Of a stretch of 64,000 nucleotides of DNA, positions 52,233 through 60,386 are shown piece after piece. The notes beneath the pieces were generated by a model. That model was given only the letters and a program-made list of their open reading frames with translations. It had not been told where the DNA came from and did not search any database. Every line of letters starts with the position of its first letter. The first letter of the stretch is position 1. Source of the stretch: Roseobacter fucihabitans (GTDB lineage Bacteria > Pseudomonadota > Alphaproteobacteria > Rhodobacterales > Rhodobacteraceae); assembly GCF_014337925.2 (NCBI RefSeq), contig NZ_CP143423.1, forward strand, positions 898,501 to 962,500, read 5' to 3'. The translations under genes were made by a program, and so were the position numbers.

Positions 52233-52901
52233 TCAATGACCATAGAGTGCCGCATATATGCCGAAAGCGCCCACCGCGATCAGGCTCAGCGCCCAGAGCA
52301 GATCGAGGTTGAACCAGGTCTTGGACAGAAACCGCAGCCCCAGCCAGAAATAGATGACCGCCCCGATGATGCCGCCGGCGACGGTCATGGCGAAGCTATG
52401 CACAAAGGCAACGGTGAAGGCGGTCAGGATATTGCCCTGCATCAAATCCGCCGCAGCTTTGTGACCGGTATCCGCGTCAATCCCGCACAAGCCTAGAAAC
52501 AAGGGCACCAGCATCAGGCCCGCCCCATGCGCATTTGCCGCCAGAAAGGACCAGAGCGCCAGACGGGCGGGGTGGATGCGCGCGAGGATTCTTGGATGGC
52601 GGCGGTTGATCGTCAGATAGAGCCCCATAGCGATGACAAGCAGCCCCGCGCCGACGCGGATTTCCACCTCCCATTCGACCAGGACAAACATAAGCGAGAA
52701 AGGCAACAGGATCGCCAGCATCGCCAGAAAGTGACCAAGCGCGAGCAAACCTAAAGCCTTTGGCAGCGCGCGGTGGCTGCGTTCCATCAAGGCGGCGGAA
52801 ACGGCCAGTGGCCAGCCCATGCCGGGGTTGAGACCATGATAGAGGCCAGAAAAAATGACGGCCCACCAAAGGGCCGCCACCGAGGTTAATTCACTAACCA
52901 T
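52233..52901 (-). CDS. Membrane protein next to the SBP56 gene
   Basis: A 222-residue protein with about six hydrophobic helices, rich in His and Gly near the N-terminus (FSGLYHGLNPGMGWPLAVSAAL and GHFLAMLAILLPF). The HGLNPGMGW segment resembles nickel/cobalt or HupE-like membrane proteins without being a clear match. It starts directly after the SBP56 stop (TGAATG), so it is cotranscribed with that gene. A role in metal supply or in passing electrons is possible but only inferred. Confidence 0.72.
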   Translation of the reverse strand: MVSELTSVAALWWAVIFSGLYHGLNPGMGWPLAVSAALMERSHRALPKALGLLALGHFLAMLAILLPFSLMFVLVEWEVEIRVGAGLLVIAMGLYLTINRRHPRILARIHPARLALWSFLAANAHGAGLMLVPLFLGLCGIDADTGHKAAADLMQGNILTAFTVAFVHSFAMTVAGGIIGAVIYFWLGLRFLSKTWFNLDLLWALSLIAVGAFGIYAALYGH

Positions 52902-54302
52902 TCAGACCGACGGGTAACAAAAACTGTCGGTGGAACAATCGCCCCCTTCAAGCCGGATCTGATGCGCCCGAAGCCCTTTGGGGAAATCGATGTAGAAATC
53001 CTTGTCGAGCTCAAACCCACCCTGTGCACCGACGTTCGCCATGACCATCTGGCCACCTTCATCGTTGGGATAGAATTGATCGTCCCACGTGGAATAAAGC
53101 GAATTGGTCCAGTAAACCCGTTTCCCATCGCGGCTGATCTCGACCATCTGCGGTCCAAAGGCGAAATCCTTGCCATTGGGGTGTTTATGGTTGGCAACGA
53201 TCCCGCCTAATTCGACCTTACCCGCCAGAACCGGGTTCATCGGGTCCGTGACATCATATTGGTGCATCTCGCCAAGCCCCCAACAGGCGACATAGAGATA
53301 TTTGTCATCCAGGCTGAGGTCGATATCCGTGACCAGCGGCGGCACGGCCCCAAACCCTTTCAACAGGTCTGGCAGGTCGTCGGCATCTGCGGGAACGGGA
53401 TCAATTGTGATGGTCTTTTTAGACTGCCACACGCCATCGTCATCACGCCACCACGTGAAGATCGCGCCTTGCAGGTTGGTGGTGTCCACGACCACGCCGC
53501 AGAACCCATAGGATTTGGTCGGATCATGTGCCGGGCGAATTTCCAGCGCCATCTGGTAGTTCTCACCAAAGTCCATGGTCTGGATGTTCTTGCGCGCGCG
53601 CAGGTCCCAGAAATGGATTGAGTGGCCGTATTTATTGGACAGAAGGTCTTCGGGCACCACGCCGTTTTCGAACTGCGGCGGCAGGCCCCATTCAGAGCTG
53701 ACCATATAATTTTGCGGCAGATTCCACCAGAAATCATAGTGTTTGTCCTGCTTGCCGCGATCCATTTCATAGCGCCCGATGACCTCGAAGGTCTCGCAAT
53801 CCATGATGAAGATGCCGGGGGGGCCATCCGTGCCATCCTCGCCACCGCCGCCAAGGGTGGAGACATAAATGCCTTCCGGGCCGCAGTGGATTGTGTGGGG
53901 GCGTGAATAACCGGTTTTGGCGAAAATCTCTTCGGGCTCGATGGTCTTGTGGATCTTGGCTTTCAGCGGATCCTTCACGTCGATAATGTAAATCCGCGAG
54001 GACCGGATGCCCGGCACGATCAGATAACGGCGCTCCAGGAACGCGTGACCGGTGAGCGGTGAGAGCGAGGAGGAGCAGGCATTCCAGCCGAAGTGGTGAA
54101 ATTCATCGCCCTTGTTGGGGACGATCACCTGATGCACGATCTGCCCGTAAGTGTCTGATTTAGGGTTCACATCTACCACGGCGATGCCGTCTGATTGGGT
54201 GCCATCCGGGCTGAGCATGACGGTGAATGCATAGTTTTCCACCGGTGCCTGCATGGCGAGTTTGGGTGACGCGTGAAACGTCGGATCTGGCCGTAAGTTC
54301 AT
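52902..54302 (-). CDS. SBP56 / methanethiol oxidase-family protein
   Basis: A 466-residue beta-propeller of the selenium-binding protein 56 family, which includes bacterial methanethiol oxidase (MtoX). Typical motifs are HHFGWNACSSSL with the conserved Cys (about 76), HTIHCGPEGIYVSTLGGG, DFWWNLPQNYMVSSEWG, YGHSIHFWDLR, and C-terminal LRAHQIRLEGGDCSTDSFCYPS. Copper ligands are expected among the conserved His. There is no signal peptide, unlike periplasmic MtoX of Hyphomicrobium as I recall it, and the scoX and mauG partners found there are not adjacent. Methanethiol oxidation is plausible for a marine bacterium, but not proved. Confidence 0.87.
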   Translation of the reverse strand: MNLRPDPTFHASPKLAMQAPVENYAFTVMLSPDGTQSDGIAVVDVNPKSDTYGQIVHQVIVPNKGDEFHHFGWNACSSSLSPLTGHAFLERRYLIVPGIRSSRIYIIDVKDPLKAKIHKTIEPEEIFAKTGYSRPHTIHCGPEGIYVSTLGGGGEDGTDGPPGIFIMDCETFEVIGRYEMDRGKQDKHYDFWWNLPQNYMVSSEWGLPPQFENGVVPEDLLSNKYGHSIHFWDLRARKNIQTMDFGENYQMALEIRPAHDPTKSYGFCGVVVDTTNLQGAIFTWWRDDDGVWQSKKTITIDPVPADADDLPDLLKGFGAVPPLVTDIDLSLDDKYLYVACWGLGEMHQYDVTDPMNPVLAGKVELGGIVANHKHPNGKDFAFGPQMVEISRDGKRVYWTNSLYSTWDDQFYPNDEGGQMVMANVGAQGGFELDKDFYIDFPKGLRAHQIRLEGGDCSTDSFCYPSV

Positions 54303-54873
54303 GGTTTCCTCCCGTTATAAGTCTGTTGGCTCAAGGGTGCGCGGTACTCAGCACCGCCCCCGAGGCATTTTGGCGAGATGCCTCGTGCATCTCTGTTGTG
54401 TTGCAGCACTTGAAGGCACCGCCGGGGTGACGCATCAGAATGTCACCGAGTTTGAGTGTGTAGAGATTGCGTTGCTTTTGGCCCAGCGGGGATGATCCCG
54501 GCGCAGCTCATGCGTTGATGCGGTGCCATCGATTATGTCGTGTGAGGGCGCGCGCAGCATGAGCCGTATACAATCAGCGGTATCGATCTGCTTATCCTCG
54601 TATCGCTCTTGCGCCCTGTCCCGCGTCACGGGGCTGCTTGTGACAGCCGCGATCTTCAACCGCGCAATCAAAGGATCAATCTGCACCAAACACCTCTCTC
54701 ATGTGACACAGCCTGTTGAGACCCTGCGACCGGTCCGGTCTTAAAGCAAGTTTATTTTGTCGATCTGCCGCGCTACGGCAGGCGTCGCTGCGCGGCAGGG
54801 TTGTGCTGGTCGTGCCCTGATCCCCAAGTCTCATCCGGCTTTGCGCGGAATCCTTTGGGTTAGATCTTTGGCG
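54303..54873. other. Gene-free stretch upstream of SBP56, next to the second IS3 remnant
   Basis: About 570 bp. Two short overlapping frames (minus 54435-54689, plus 54523-54744) have no recognisable domain and I do not call them genes. GGGAGGAAA at 54303-54312 on the plus strand gives the SBP56 ribosome-binding site on the minus strand. The region is probably the eroded flank of the IS. Confidence 0.45.
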
Positions 54874-55687
54874 TTAGGCGGCCATTTTGTCCATCGCCTT
54901 TCTGTGCGAGAATTCCATCGGGGTCAGGTTTCCCGAGCCTGAATGTGGTCTTTGCCAGTTGTAATCCTCCTGCCATTCTTCGAGCGTTTTGCGAGCATCG
55001 CCTAAAGCACCAAACAGCGTTTCGTTGAGGCATTCATCCACTGCCCGGCAGTGCATGTTTACATGCACGAGAGGGGCGCAGCTTGCCGTTGAAGCTTTCA
55101 ATGAAACCGTTCTGCCGGGGCCTTCCGGGCGCGATGTAGTGCCAGTCAATGCCGGTATCCTGAACCCATTTGAGAGGATCGCCATGCTGGTGAACTCGGT
55201 ACCGTTGTCCGATACAATCGTCGTTGGCATGCCGCGTTCAGTAATGATCTGATCCAGTTCACGCGCGACCGTTGACCAGACAGCGACGTGTCGGCCACCA
55301 GCACCAAGTTCTCGCGGCTGAAGCCATCGACAACTGCCAAAATGCGAAACCGACGTCCATCTGTCAGCGCGTCAGACACGAAATCCAACGACCAATGCTG
55401 GTTCGGTCCGTTGGGCAATGCCATTGGCTTCCTCGTTCCCAACGCGCGCTTCCTGCCACCCCTGCGACACACCTGAAGCTTCTCTCTTCACGATAGATGC
55501 GCCGCACTTTCTTGTGGTTCACCTCAAAGCCCTCCCGCGCAATCATCACGTGGATGCGGCGGCACCCAAACCGACGTCGTTCACGAGAAACGCGTTTGAT
55601 TGCATCTCTTAGCTCAGCATCATCGCCTCGGCGCGACAGATGCGCGATTGAAGTCGTTGGTGCGGATATTATTCTACGCTCTTTCAT
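54874..55687 (-). pseudogene. Second IS3-family OrfB remnant, broken by frameshifts
   Basis: Minus-strand fragments in order are RDAIKRVSRERRRFGCRRI, HKKVRRIYREE, then after a 2-base insertion CRRGGRKRALGTRKPMALPNGPNQHWSLDFVSDAL (first Asp), DTSLSGQR. After a 1-base deletion come [16 protein letters not shown] (second Asp), and after a further 2-base insertion and palindromic element [24 protein letters not shown] and the C-terminus RPHSGSGNLTPMEF. It is a different IS3 lineage from the copy at 3178. No orfA is present. The upstream boundary lies against a truncated gene at 55690. Confidence 0.85.
55040..55076 (+). repeat. Palindromic element, site E, in the second IS3 remnant, 37 bp
   Basis: ACTGCCCGGCA, then arms GTGCATGT / ACATGCAC around TT, then GAGAGGGG. 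It splits the IS3 catalytic NGKLR / DECLNE junction. It is 37 bp like site D, and the inferred empty target TCC^CGCA is the same as for site D although the host genes differ. Confidence 0.88.
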
Positions 55688-55689
55688 CG

Positions 55690-56322
55690 GACTATAGGGT
55701 TAGTCCCATATATCGCGCGCACCAAATACTTGAAGAGATTCATAGTGCTCGATCGCACTTCACGGACTTAGAAAATGCCGCATTTCAAGACTATTTAATA
55801 TTTGAAATTTGCGAACTTTTGTCTTCCCGATATGAAAAGACGTCGAATGGTGATATTGACCTAGAAACTTCAAACTTGCTGCTTTCTGCCGCCTTGCTAC
55901 AGAGCGATCTTCTTTCACACCAACCGGTTGTTCAGGAAATTCTGCGAGATTTGGAAGCTAGGTCTGACATCGGTTATTTTTTCTTCATTACTATTATGTT
56001 CATCTACGGAAATGACCCTAATCCTAGTGGCCAGAAAATTGGCGAACTCGCCGATCTAGTCACATGGACACTTGAGAATTCAAAGGCGTCATTTTTTGAT
56101 GACTGCTCTGCGTATCTGTTACTATGCGATTTCATCAGCTGCCCGTTTGTCGATGCAAAGCTTCGTTGCGATCTTTTCAAGCGGCTCTTCCCTGGTAAAT
56201 TACTTACTGAAAACGAATTGGGAATTTTGGGCAAGAATATCGGATTTGTTGACTGGAGGGGTGCCCGGACCAGCCACTACTTAAGGCGTAAACGCTTGCA
56301 ACCTGTGTATCACGCCGTCTAG
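55690..56322 (+). CDS. Truncated hypothetical protein, C-terminal part, disrupted by the IS3 remnant
   Basis: The frame opens inside the IS remnant but has native-looking composition only from about 55690: IYRAHQILEEIHSARSHF, then SNLLLSAALLQSDLLSHQPV, then YFFFITIMFIYGND and a basic C-terminus YLRRKRLQPVYHAV. I do not recognise a domain. It is AT-rich relative to the chromosome around it, so it is probably acquired DNA. The normal N-terminus was removed by the IS event, and function is doubtful. Confidence 0.5.
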   Translation, partial: DYRVSPIYRAHQILEEIHSARSHFTDLENAAFQDYLIFEICELLSSRYEKTSNGDIDLETSNLLLSAALLQSDLLSHQPVVQEILRDLEARSDIGYFFFITIMFIYGNDPNPSGQKIGELADLVTWTLENSKASFFDDCSAYLLLCDFISCPFVDAKLRCDLFKRLFPGKLLTENELGILGKNIGFVDWRGARTSHYLRRKRLQPVYHAV

Positions 56323-56728
56323 CATGGTTATGGAAGTGGGATTCTTGCCGAAGATATGTCTGATGAGCACCCTCTTACGACGCTCATCAGACTTTACGTT
56401 TAAAGGTGACGAGCCAATATGACGGACCACACACTACTTGAGCGTATCCTGCTTCCACTTGCACCCCCTGCAATAGGAATATGCAAGAAGTTGGCACGAT
56501 CATCCAAGCAAAATTGAAACTAGTTGTTACCTGTGCGTTCGGTGCCAATGATAAAATAAAGTGTGGCCTAGTCTCTGGATCAGTCGGTAGCTATCCCAAA
56601 TGCTGCGCGACCCACAAACGGCAGCTTTGGGCCGATTGTGAAGTTTCTTATTTTGAAGTGCTTTCACCAATTGATGAACAACCAAATTAACCTCTACATT
56701 CGTATTTTCTGGGTAAGTGGCGTGAGCA
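56323..56728. other. AT-rich gap between the truncated gene and the HEPN gene
   Basis: About 400 bp. A 32-codon frame at 56419-56517 (MTDHTLLERILLPLAPPA...) has AAAGGTGACGAG upstream and may be a short peptide or the start of a lost gene; support is weak. An ATGAGC...GCTCAT inverted repeat lies at about 56361-56388 and could terminate transcription from the truncated gene. Confidence 0.4.
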
Positions 56729-58128
56729 ATGGCAAGGTCGATTATGAGCATTGGTTCTTTTGAAGAAAAGATATGGGAAGTTCGTCTTGAACTTGTTCTG
56801 AACGCTCTTGCTGATACCCAAGAGCCCTTTCTTGAGGCATACTGGCAAGCCAACGGCCGCCCGACACAAATCACGTTTAATGGTCAGAATGAGACCCCAT
56901 ATCCAAGTGAAGACGTTGGCCGCCTGTACGAAGCTGCTGAGTTTGCGAAGCACGATGGTGATCAGGAATACTTTTTACCGCTTCGAACAGCTTTGGATCA
57001 TGTAAGAGATGTAATGCGTTTACATCCGAGTTTGACCTGCGTTTCGAGCACTGTGTTTGGAGATGATGGTTTGCAGATCGGCATCCTCAATGCACGCTCG
57101 TTCACAAGTTTGAGCCGTCTGATAGTGGGACAAATGGCCCGCCGTGATGCGTCTCCTGACAAGCGATTTCGTACTTCTATCATTGAGTTGAATTCACTTT
57201 TGCAGCTATCTGGGGGCAGGCAAAGCCACCCACTCTCTAACCGTTTGGATATTGGCTATGACATCGCACTGTTTCACGGTGCTCGTATTTTAGACACGGT
57301 CGAGCTTGATGAGGGATATTCATTGGTGCCCTATTCGCGCCTACGCGAGCACGTTGATGACGAATGGTTAGAGGATGTCGCACCTGATCAGCTCCGGCAC
57401 CGCAACTGGGATTCCATTTGCGCAGTTGTGCATCATTTCCGTTGGAAGCCCGAAATTCGCCCCCCCAACTCCCATAATAATTCATTGGTCAGGAGAATGC
57501 CTCCGTCATTCGATGGGAGAGTTTCGGCTTTTGCAAACTTACTCGCCGTATCCACCGGAATGCCACATCGATGGATGATGACGATTGAGGGATGTGTGCC
57601 GCGTGCCTCAAGTGACTTGCTTGGGTTGATTCACAATAGCGGCTCTACGCGCAAAGGTCGTTCAACTGGCATTTGTTTGGTCCTTTTCGAGAGCCGCCGA
57701 TAGTTGACCCCGGGTTGGTCAAGAACGCGCGCCAACACATATTTGAGACAGATGTTGGAGCCTACGCCGAGCTTGCACCTGTAATTCAACGGTTGGCTGA
57801 GGCGCTTGGCAGAGATGGGCGATATGCACGCGAAGACAAGGTTCTTGACGTTGCCGTGTCGCTGGAGCGGCTTTTCAAGCCAACTGGCAGGCGCATCAGT
57901 TTGGATTTACAAAATGCTGTCGCAGACACTCTTGGCACCAGCGATGAATCAAAATCCCAGTTCAGAGATCAGGTGAAACATTTCTATGATGTACGGTCGG
58001 CAATCATTCATGGCCCGGTAGACGCAAAGAAAAAGCAGCTCCTGACAGAAACAGGTGAGGCCTTTCAAAATGGATTTGAATTGGCTCGCGCGTCACTCAT
58101 GAAAAAACTGAAGACGGAGCTTCTTTGA
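56729..58128 (+). pseudogene. HEPN-domain (ApeA-like C-terminus) gene split by a frameshift
   Basis: The first frame (56729-57703) encodes about 300 meaningful residues of unknown fold. Between about 57640 and 57660 the homology passes to another frame that runs to 58128 and ends in a helical domain with YDVRSAIIHGPVDAKKKQL. The RSAIIH there fits the R-x4-H ribonuclease motif of HEPN domains, as in Apea-like HEPN proteins often linked to phage defence. Joined, the protein would be about 460 residues. The break may be a true mutation or a sequencing error. The region is AT-rich and flanked by IS debris, pointing to acquisition. Confidence 0.65.
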
Positions 58129-58621
58129 TAGCATTTACTGCAACAAAAGAGACTGAATGGTCGCCCGGTTTCCACAATGCCGTCATTGGGGCAGCCGCAG
58201 CGAAAGCTCGCTTTCTCGGCATCACGTCGATGAAGCAAAAATGCTGCACGATGCTCGAACATCAGCTTTCGGGAAGCTGCGCTGCAGTGTCGATGGTCCC
58301 GGCAAATGTCCGGTATGGGCCGTTCGTGTCGCTAGCCACAGCCAAGATCGGGCGGATGCTGCGCTGCATCCGATGTCGGCTTGGAGCCGATTGTGTTGAA
58401 AAACTCAGTGTTTCGCCGTGAGTGGTCAATTTGCAAGAGTATCGTCCCGCGAATTGGTCATATCGTAAACGATGTTTGTAAAACGGTCGCATACGAGAAC
58501 GAAGTTCCAAATTTTCAATACGATTTTCCAATCGAAGAGTTTTTCAACACAATCAGCCCAGACCTACATCTTTCTGTTGCGCAGCGAATGGCGGGTTCTG
58601 GGAAATGGTAGATTGTAAACT
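58129..58621. other. Region of gene debris between HEPN and the MerR regulator
   Basis: A short plus-strand frame ending at 58611 (IGHIVNDVCKTVAYENEVPNFQYDF) looks coding but lacks a proper start. The stretch 58270-58400 resembles repeated intergenic or IS-tail DNA, and GCCGATTGTG there also occurs near 56632. I cannot assign any gene with confidence. Confidence 0.4.
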
Positions 58622-59005
58622 TCACCCAAGGTAATCGATAATGGGACAGTCAGGCATGTGGTCGCCACGGCATGATGTCACCAGATGAGCCAACTCATCA
58701 TGCAGGGACTGAAGCTCTCGCGGCTTCTCTTCGATCTCTTCCAATCGCTTAGATGCGATCCGTTTCACTTCCGAACTAGTGCGGTCCTGATCTTGATAGA
58801 GGCTAAGCAGTTCGCGGCATCCTTCGATGCTGAACCCGAACGCCCGTGATCGTCTGACGAACACCAGTTTACGCACGGTCGCATCATCATAGGTGCGGTA
58901 TCCTGCACTCGATCGGGACGGCGCTTCGACCAACTTGATGTCGGCGTAATAACGCACAGTTTTGACGGGGAGACCCGCCGCCTTTGATGCAGCAGAGATA
59001 TTCAT
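58622..59005 (-). CDS. MerR-family copper-type regulator (CueR/HmrR-like)
   Basis: A 127-residue MerR protein with N-terminal winged HTH (ISAASKAAGLPVKTVRYYADIKLVEAPSRSSAGYRTYDD), a long dimerisation helix, and C-terminal loop CRGDHMPDCPI. The two Cys spaced as in CueR (C-x7-C) bind Cu(I), Ag(I) or Au(I). The ATG at 59005 is chosen; a GTG three codons earlier is possible. It is divergent from the glutaredoxin-MauE gene, and a CueR-type promoter lies between them. Confidence 0.9.
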   Translation of the reverse strand: MNISAASKAAGLPVKTVRYYADIKLVEAPSRSSAGYRTYDDATVRKLVFVRRSRAFGFSIEGCRELLSLYQDQDRTSSEVKRIASKRLEEIEEKPRELQSLHDELAHLVTSCRGDHMPDCPIIDYLG

Positions 59006-59016
59006 AAAACTCACCC

Positions 59017-59047
59017 TTGACCTTCCAGTTACTGGAGAGATTAGGTT
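59017..59047 (+). promoter_or_regulatory. MerR/CueR-type promoter with extended 19-bp spacer
   Basis: TTGACC (-35, 59017-59022) and TAGGTT (-10, 59042-59047) are 19 bp apart, the lengthened spacer that MerR activators need. Between them CCTTCCAGT-T-ACTGGAGAG (59021-59039) is a near-perfect dyad and matches known CueR operators closely. It should drive the glutaredoxin-MauE gene under copper-type induction. Confidence 0.85.
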
Positions 59048-59113
59048 GATGATGAATGAGTTTCAAGTGTGCCATTTGTCATGGATGCCTGCACCCACAT
59101 AAGGATTTGATAC

Positions 59114-59863
59114 ATGCCCAAGGATATCGCCGCCAAAACTGCCACCCTCTATCGGATGGTAATGACCGACCACATGTGTCCCTACGGATTGAAGTCGAAA
59201 GACTTGCTGGAACGTCAGGGTTATCAAGTGGATGACCGCCACCTCACCAGCCGTGACAAGGTTGATGCGTTCAAAGCCAAGCATGATGTGAAGACGACGC
59301 CACAGGTGTTCATTGATGAAACCCGCATCGGTGGGTTCGATGACCTGAGCACACATCTAGGAAAGGTCCCCAAGTCCAAAGATGCCACGACCTATAAGCC
59401 TGTCATTGCTTTATTCACGGTCGCATTGTTGATGGCCATCGCTGTGACTTGGGTGGCGTTGGGTACCGTATTCACGGGGCGGACAGTGGAATGGTTCATC
59501 TCGATATCAATGGTGTTGCTGGGTCTGCAAAAGCTGCAAGACGTTGAGCGGTTCGCTACGATGTTCTTGAACTATGATTTGTTGGCACAGCGGTGGGTTC
59601 GCTATGGATACGTCTATCCGTTCGTTGAGACAGGGGCGGGTCTGCTCATGATGGCGGGTGTTCTCACATGGTTGTCTGCACCAGCGGCGTTGTTCGTGGC
59701 AAGCATCGGTGCTCTCAGTGTGTTCAAGGCGGTCTACGTCGATAAACGCGAGCTTAAATGCGCTTGCGTCGGTGGGGATAGCAAAGTGCCGTTGGGGTTT
59801 GTGTCGCTGACCGAAAACCTGATGATGGTTGGCATGGCGGTCTGGATGCTTTCGAAGCTGTGA
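59114..59863 (+). CDS. Glutaredoxin-like domain fused to a MauE/DoxX-type membrane domain
   Basis: A 249-residue protein. Residues of about 10-85 are glutaredoxin-like (CPYGLKSKDLLERQGY, then VKTTPQVFIDETRIGGFDDLSTH), with CPYG in place of CPYC, so a monothiol type. After about 90 there are four membrane helices with MauE/DoxX character, ending CACVGGDSKVPLGFVSLTENLMM. MauE is needed for making methylamine dehydrogenase and is thought to handle electrons or disulfides. Control by a CueR-type promoter suggests a copper-stress or copper-protein maturation role, an inference. Confidence 0.85.
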   Translation: MPKDIAAKTATLYRMVMTDHMCPYGLKSKDLLERQGYQVDDRHLTSRDKVDAFKAKHDVKTTPQVFIDETRIGGFDDLSTHLGKVPKSKDATTYKPVIALFTVALLMAIAVTWVALGTVFTGRTVEWFISISMVLLGLQKLQDVERFATMFLNYDLLAQRWVRYGYVYPFVETGAGLLMMAGVLTWLSAPAALFVASIGALSVFKAVYVDKRELKCACVGGDSKVPLGFVSLTENLMMVGMAVWMLSKL

Positions 59864-60216
59864 TAACAAATCGTTTGACCCTCCACCTACAGGAAGGCTT
59901 AGCGATATCCAAAAGGCGTAAGGGTCAGTGCTTTCAATGAAATCGATTATCGCAATTCAGGTCGGGTCAGACGAAGAATTGAACCAGATACTGGGTTTGG
60001 GTTTCTTTGGATTGATGACAATTGGCGCGCATCACCAACAGCATCATGTCATGATCGCGGCGGGGAGATCACCGCATTAACGTTGGATCGGTAGGTTTCA
60101 ACTGTGATTTAACCATCTGCCAAACTACTGTTAACGAAGCGGACCTTCGTTTAGCTATGGAACGCTTCGATACATTGAGGATTTATTTTATATAATTAAA
60201 TCAAATACTTAGATTA
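59864..60216. other. Intergenic stretch before tRNA-Tyr, no gene seen
   Basis: About 350 bp, AT-rich toward 60180-60215 with oligo-A/T runs. No frame or RNA structure is supported. Confidence 0.5.
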
Positions 60217-60300
60217 TGGTGGGCGACCCTGGAATCGAACCAGGCGTGCGTCTCCGCGAGGGAGTTACAGTCCCCTGCCACACCTTGCGGCCTGTCGCCC
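60217..60300 (-). tRNA. tRNA-Tyr (GTA anticodon)
   Basis: On the minus strand GGGCGAC at the 5' end pairs with GTCGCCC before the discriminator A and an encoded CCA. The anticodon loop ACTGTAACTC contains GTA. A long variable arm and GGTTCGATTCC T-arm mark a class II tyrosine tRNA. 84 nt including CCA. Confidence 0.96.
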
Positions 60301-60386
60301 ACAACGCTCTTGCATTGCATGAGCGGTGAAGGCGTGATTACAAGCGGTGCCAAGAAGCGTCAAGGTGAAATCAGAACCTTTTTCGC

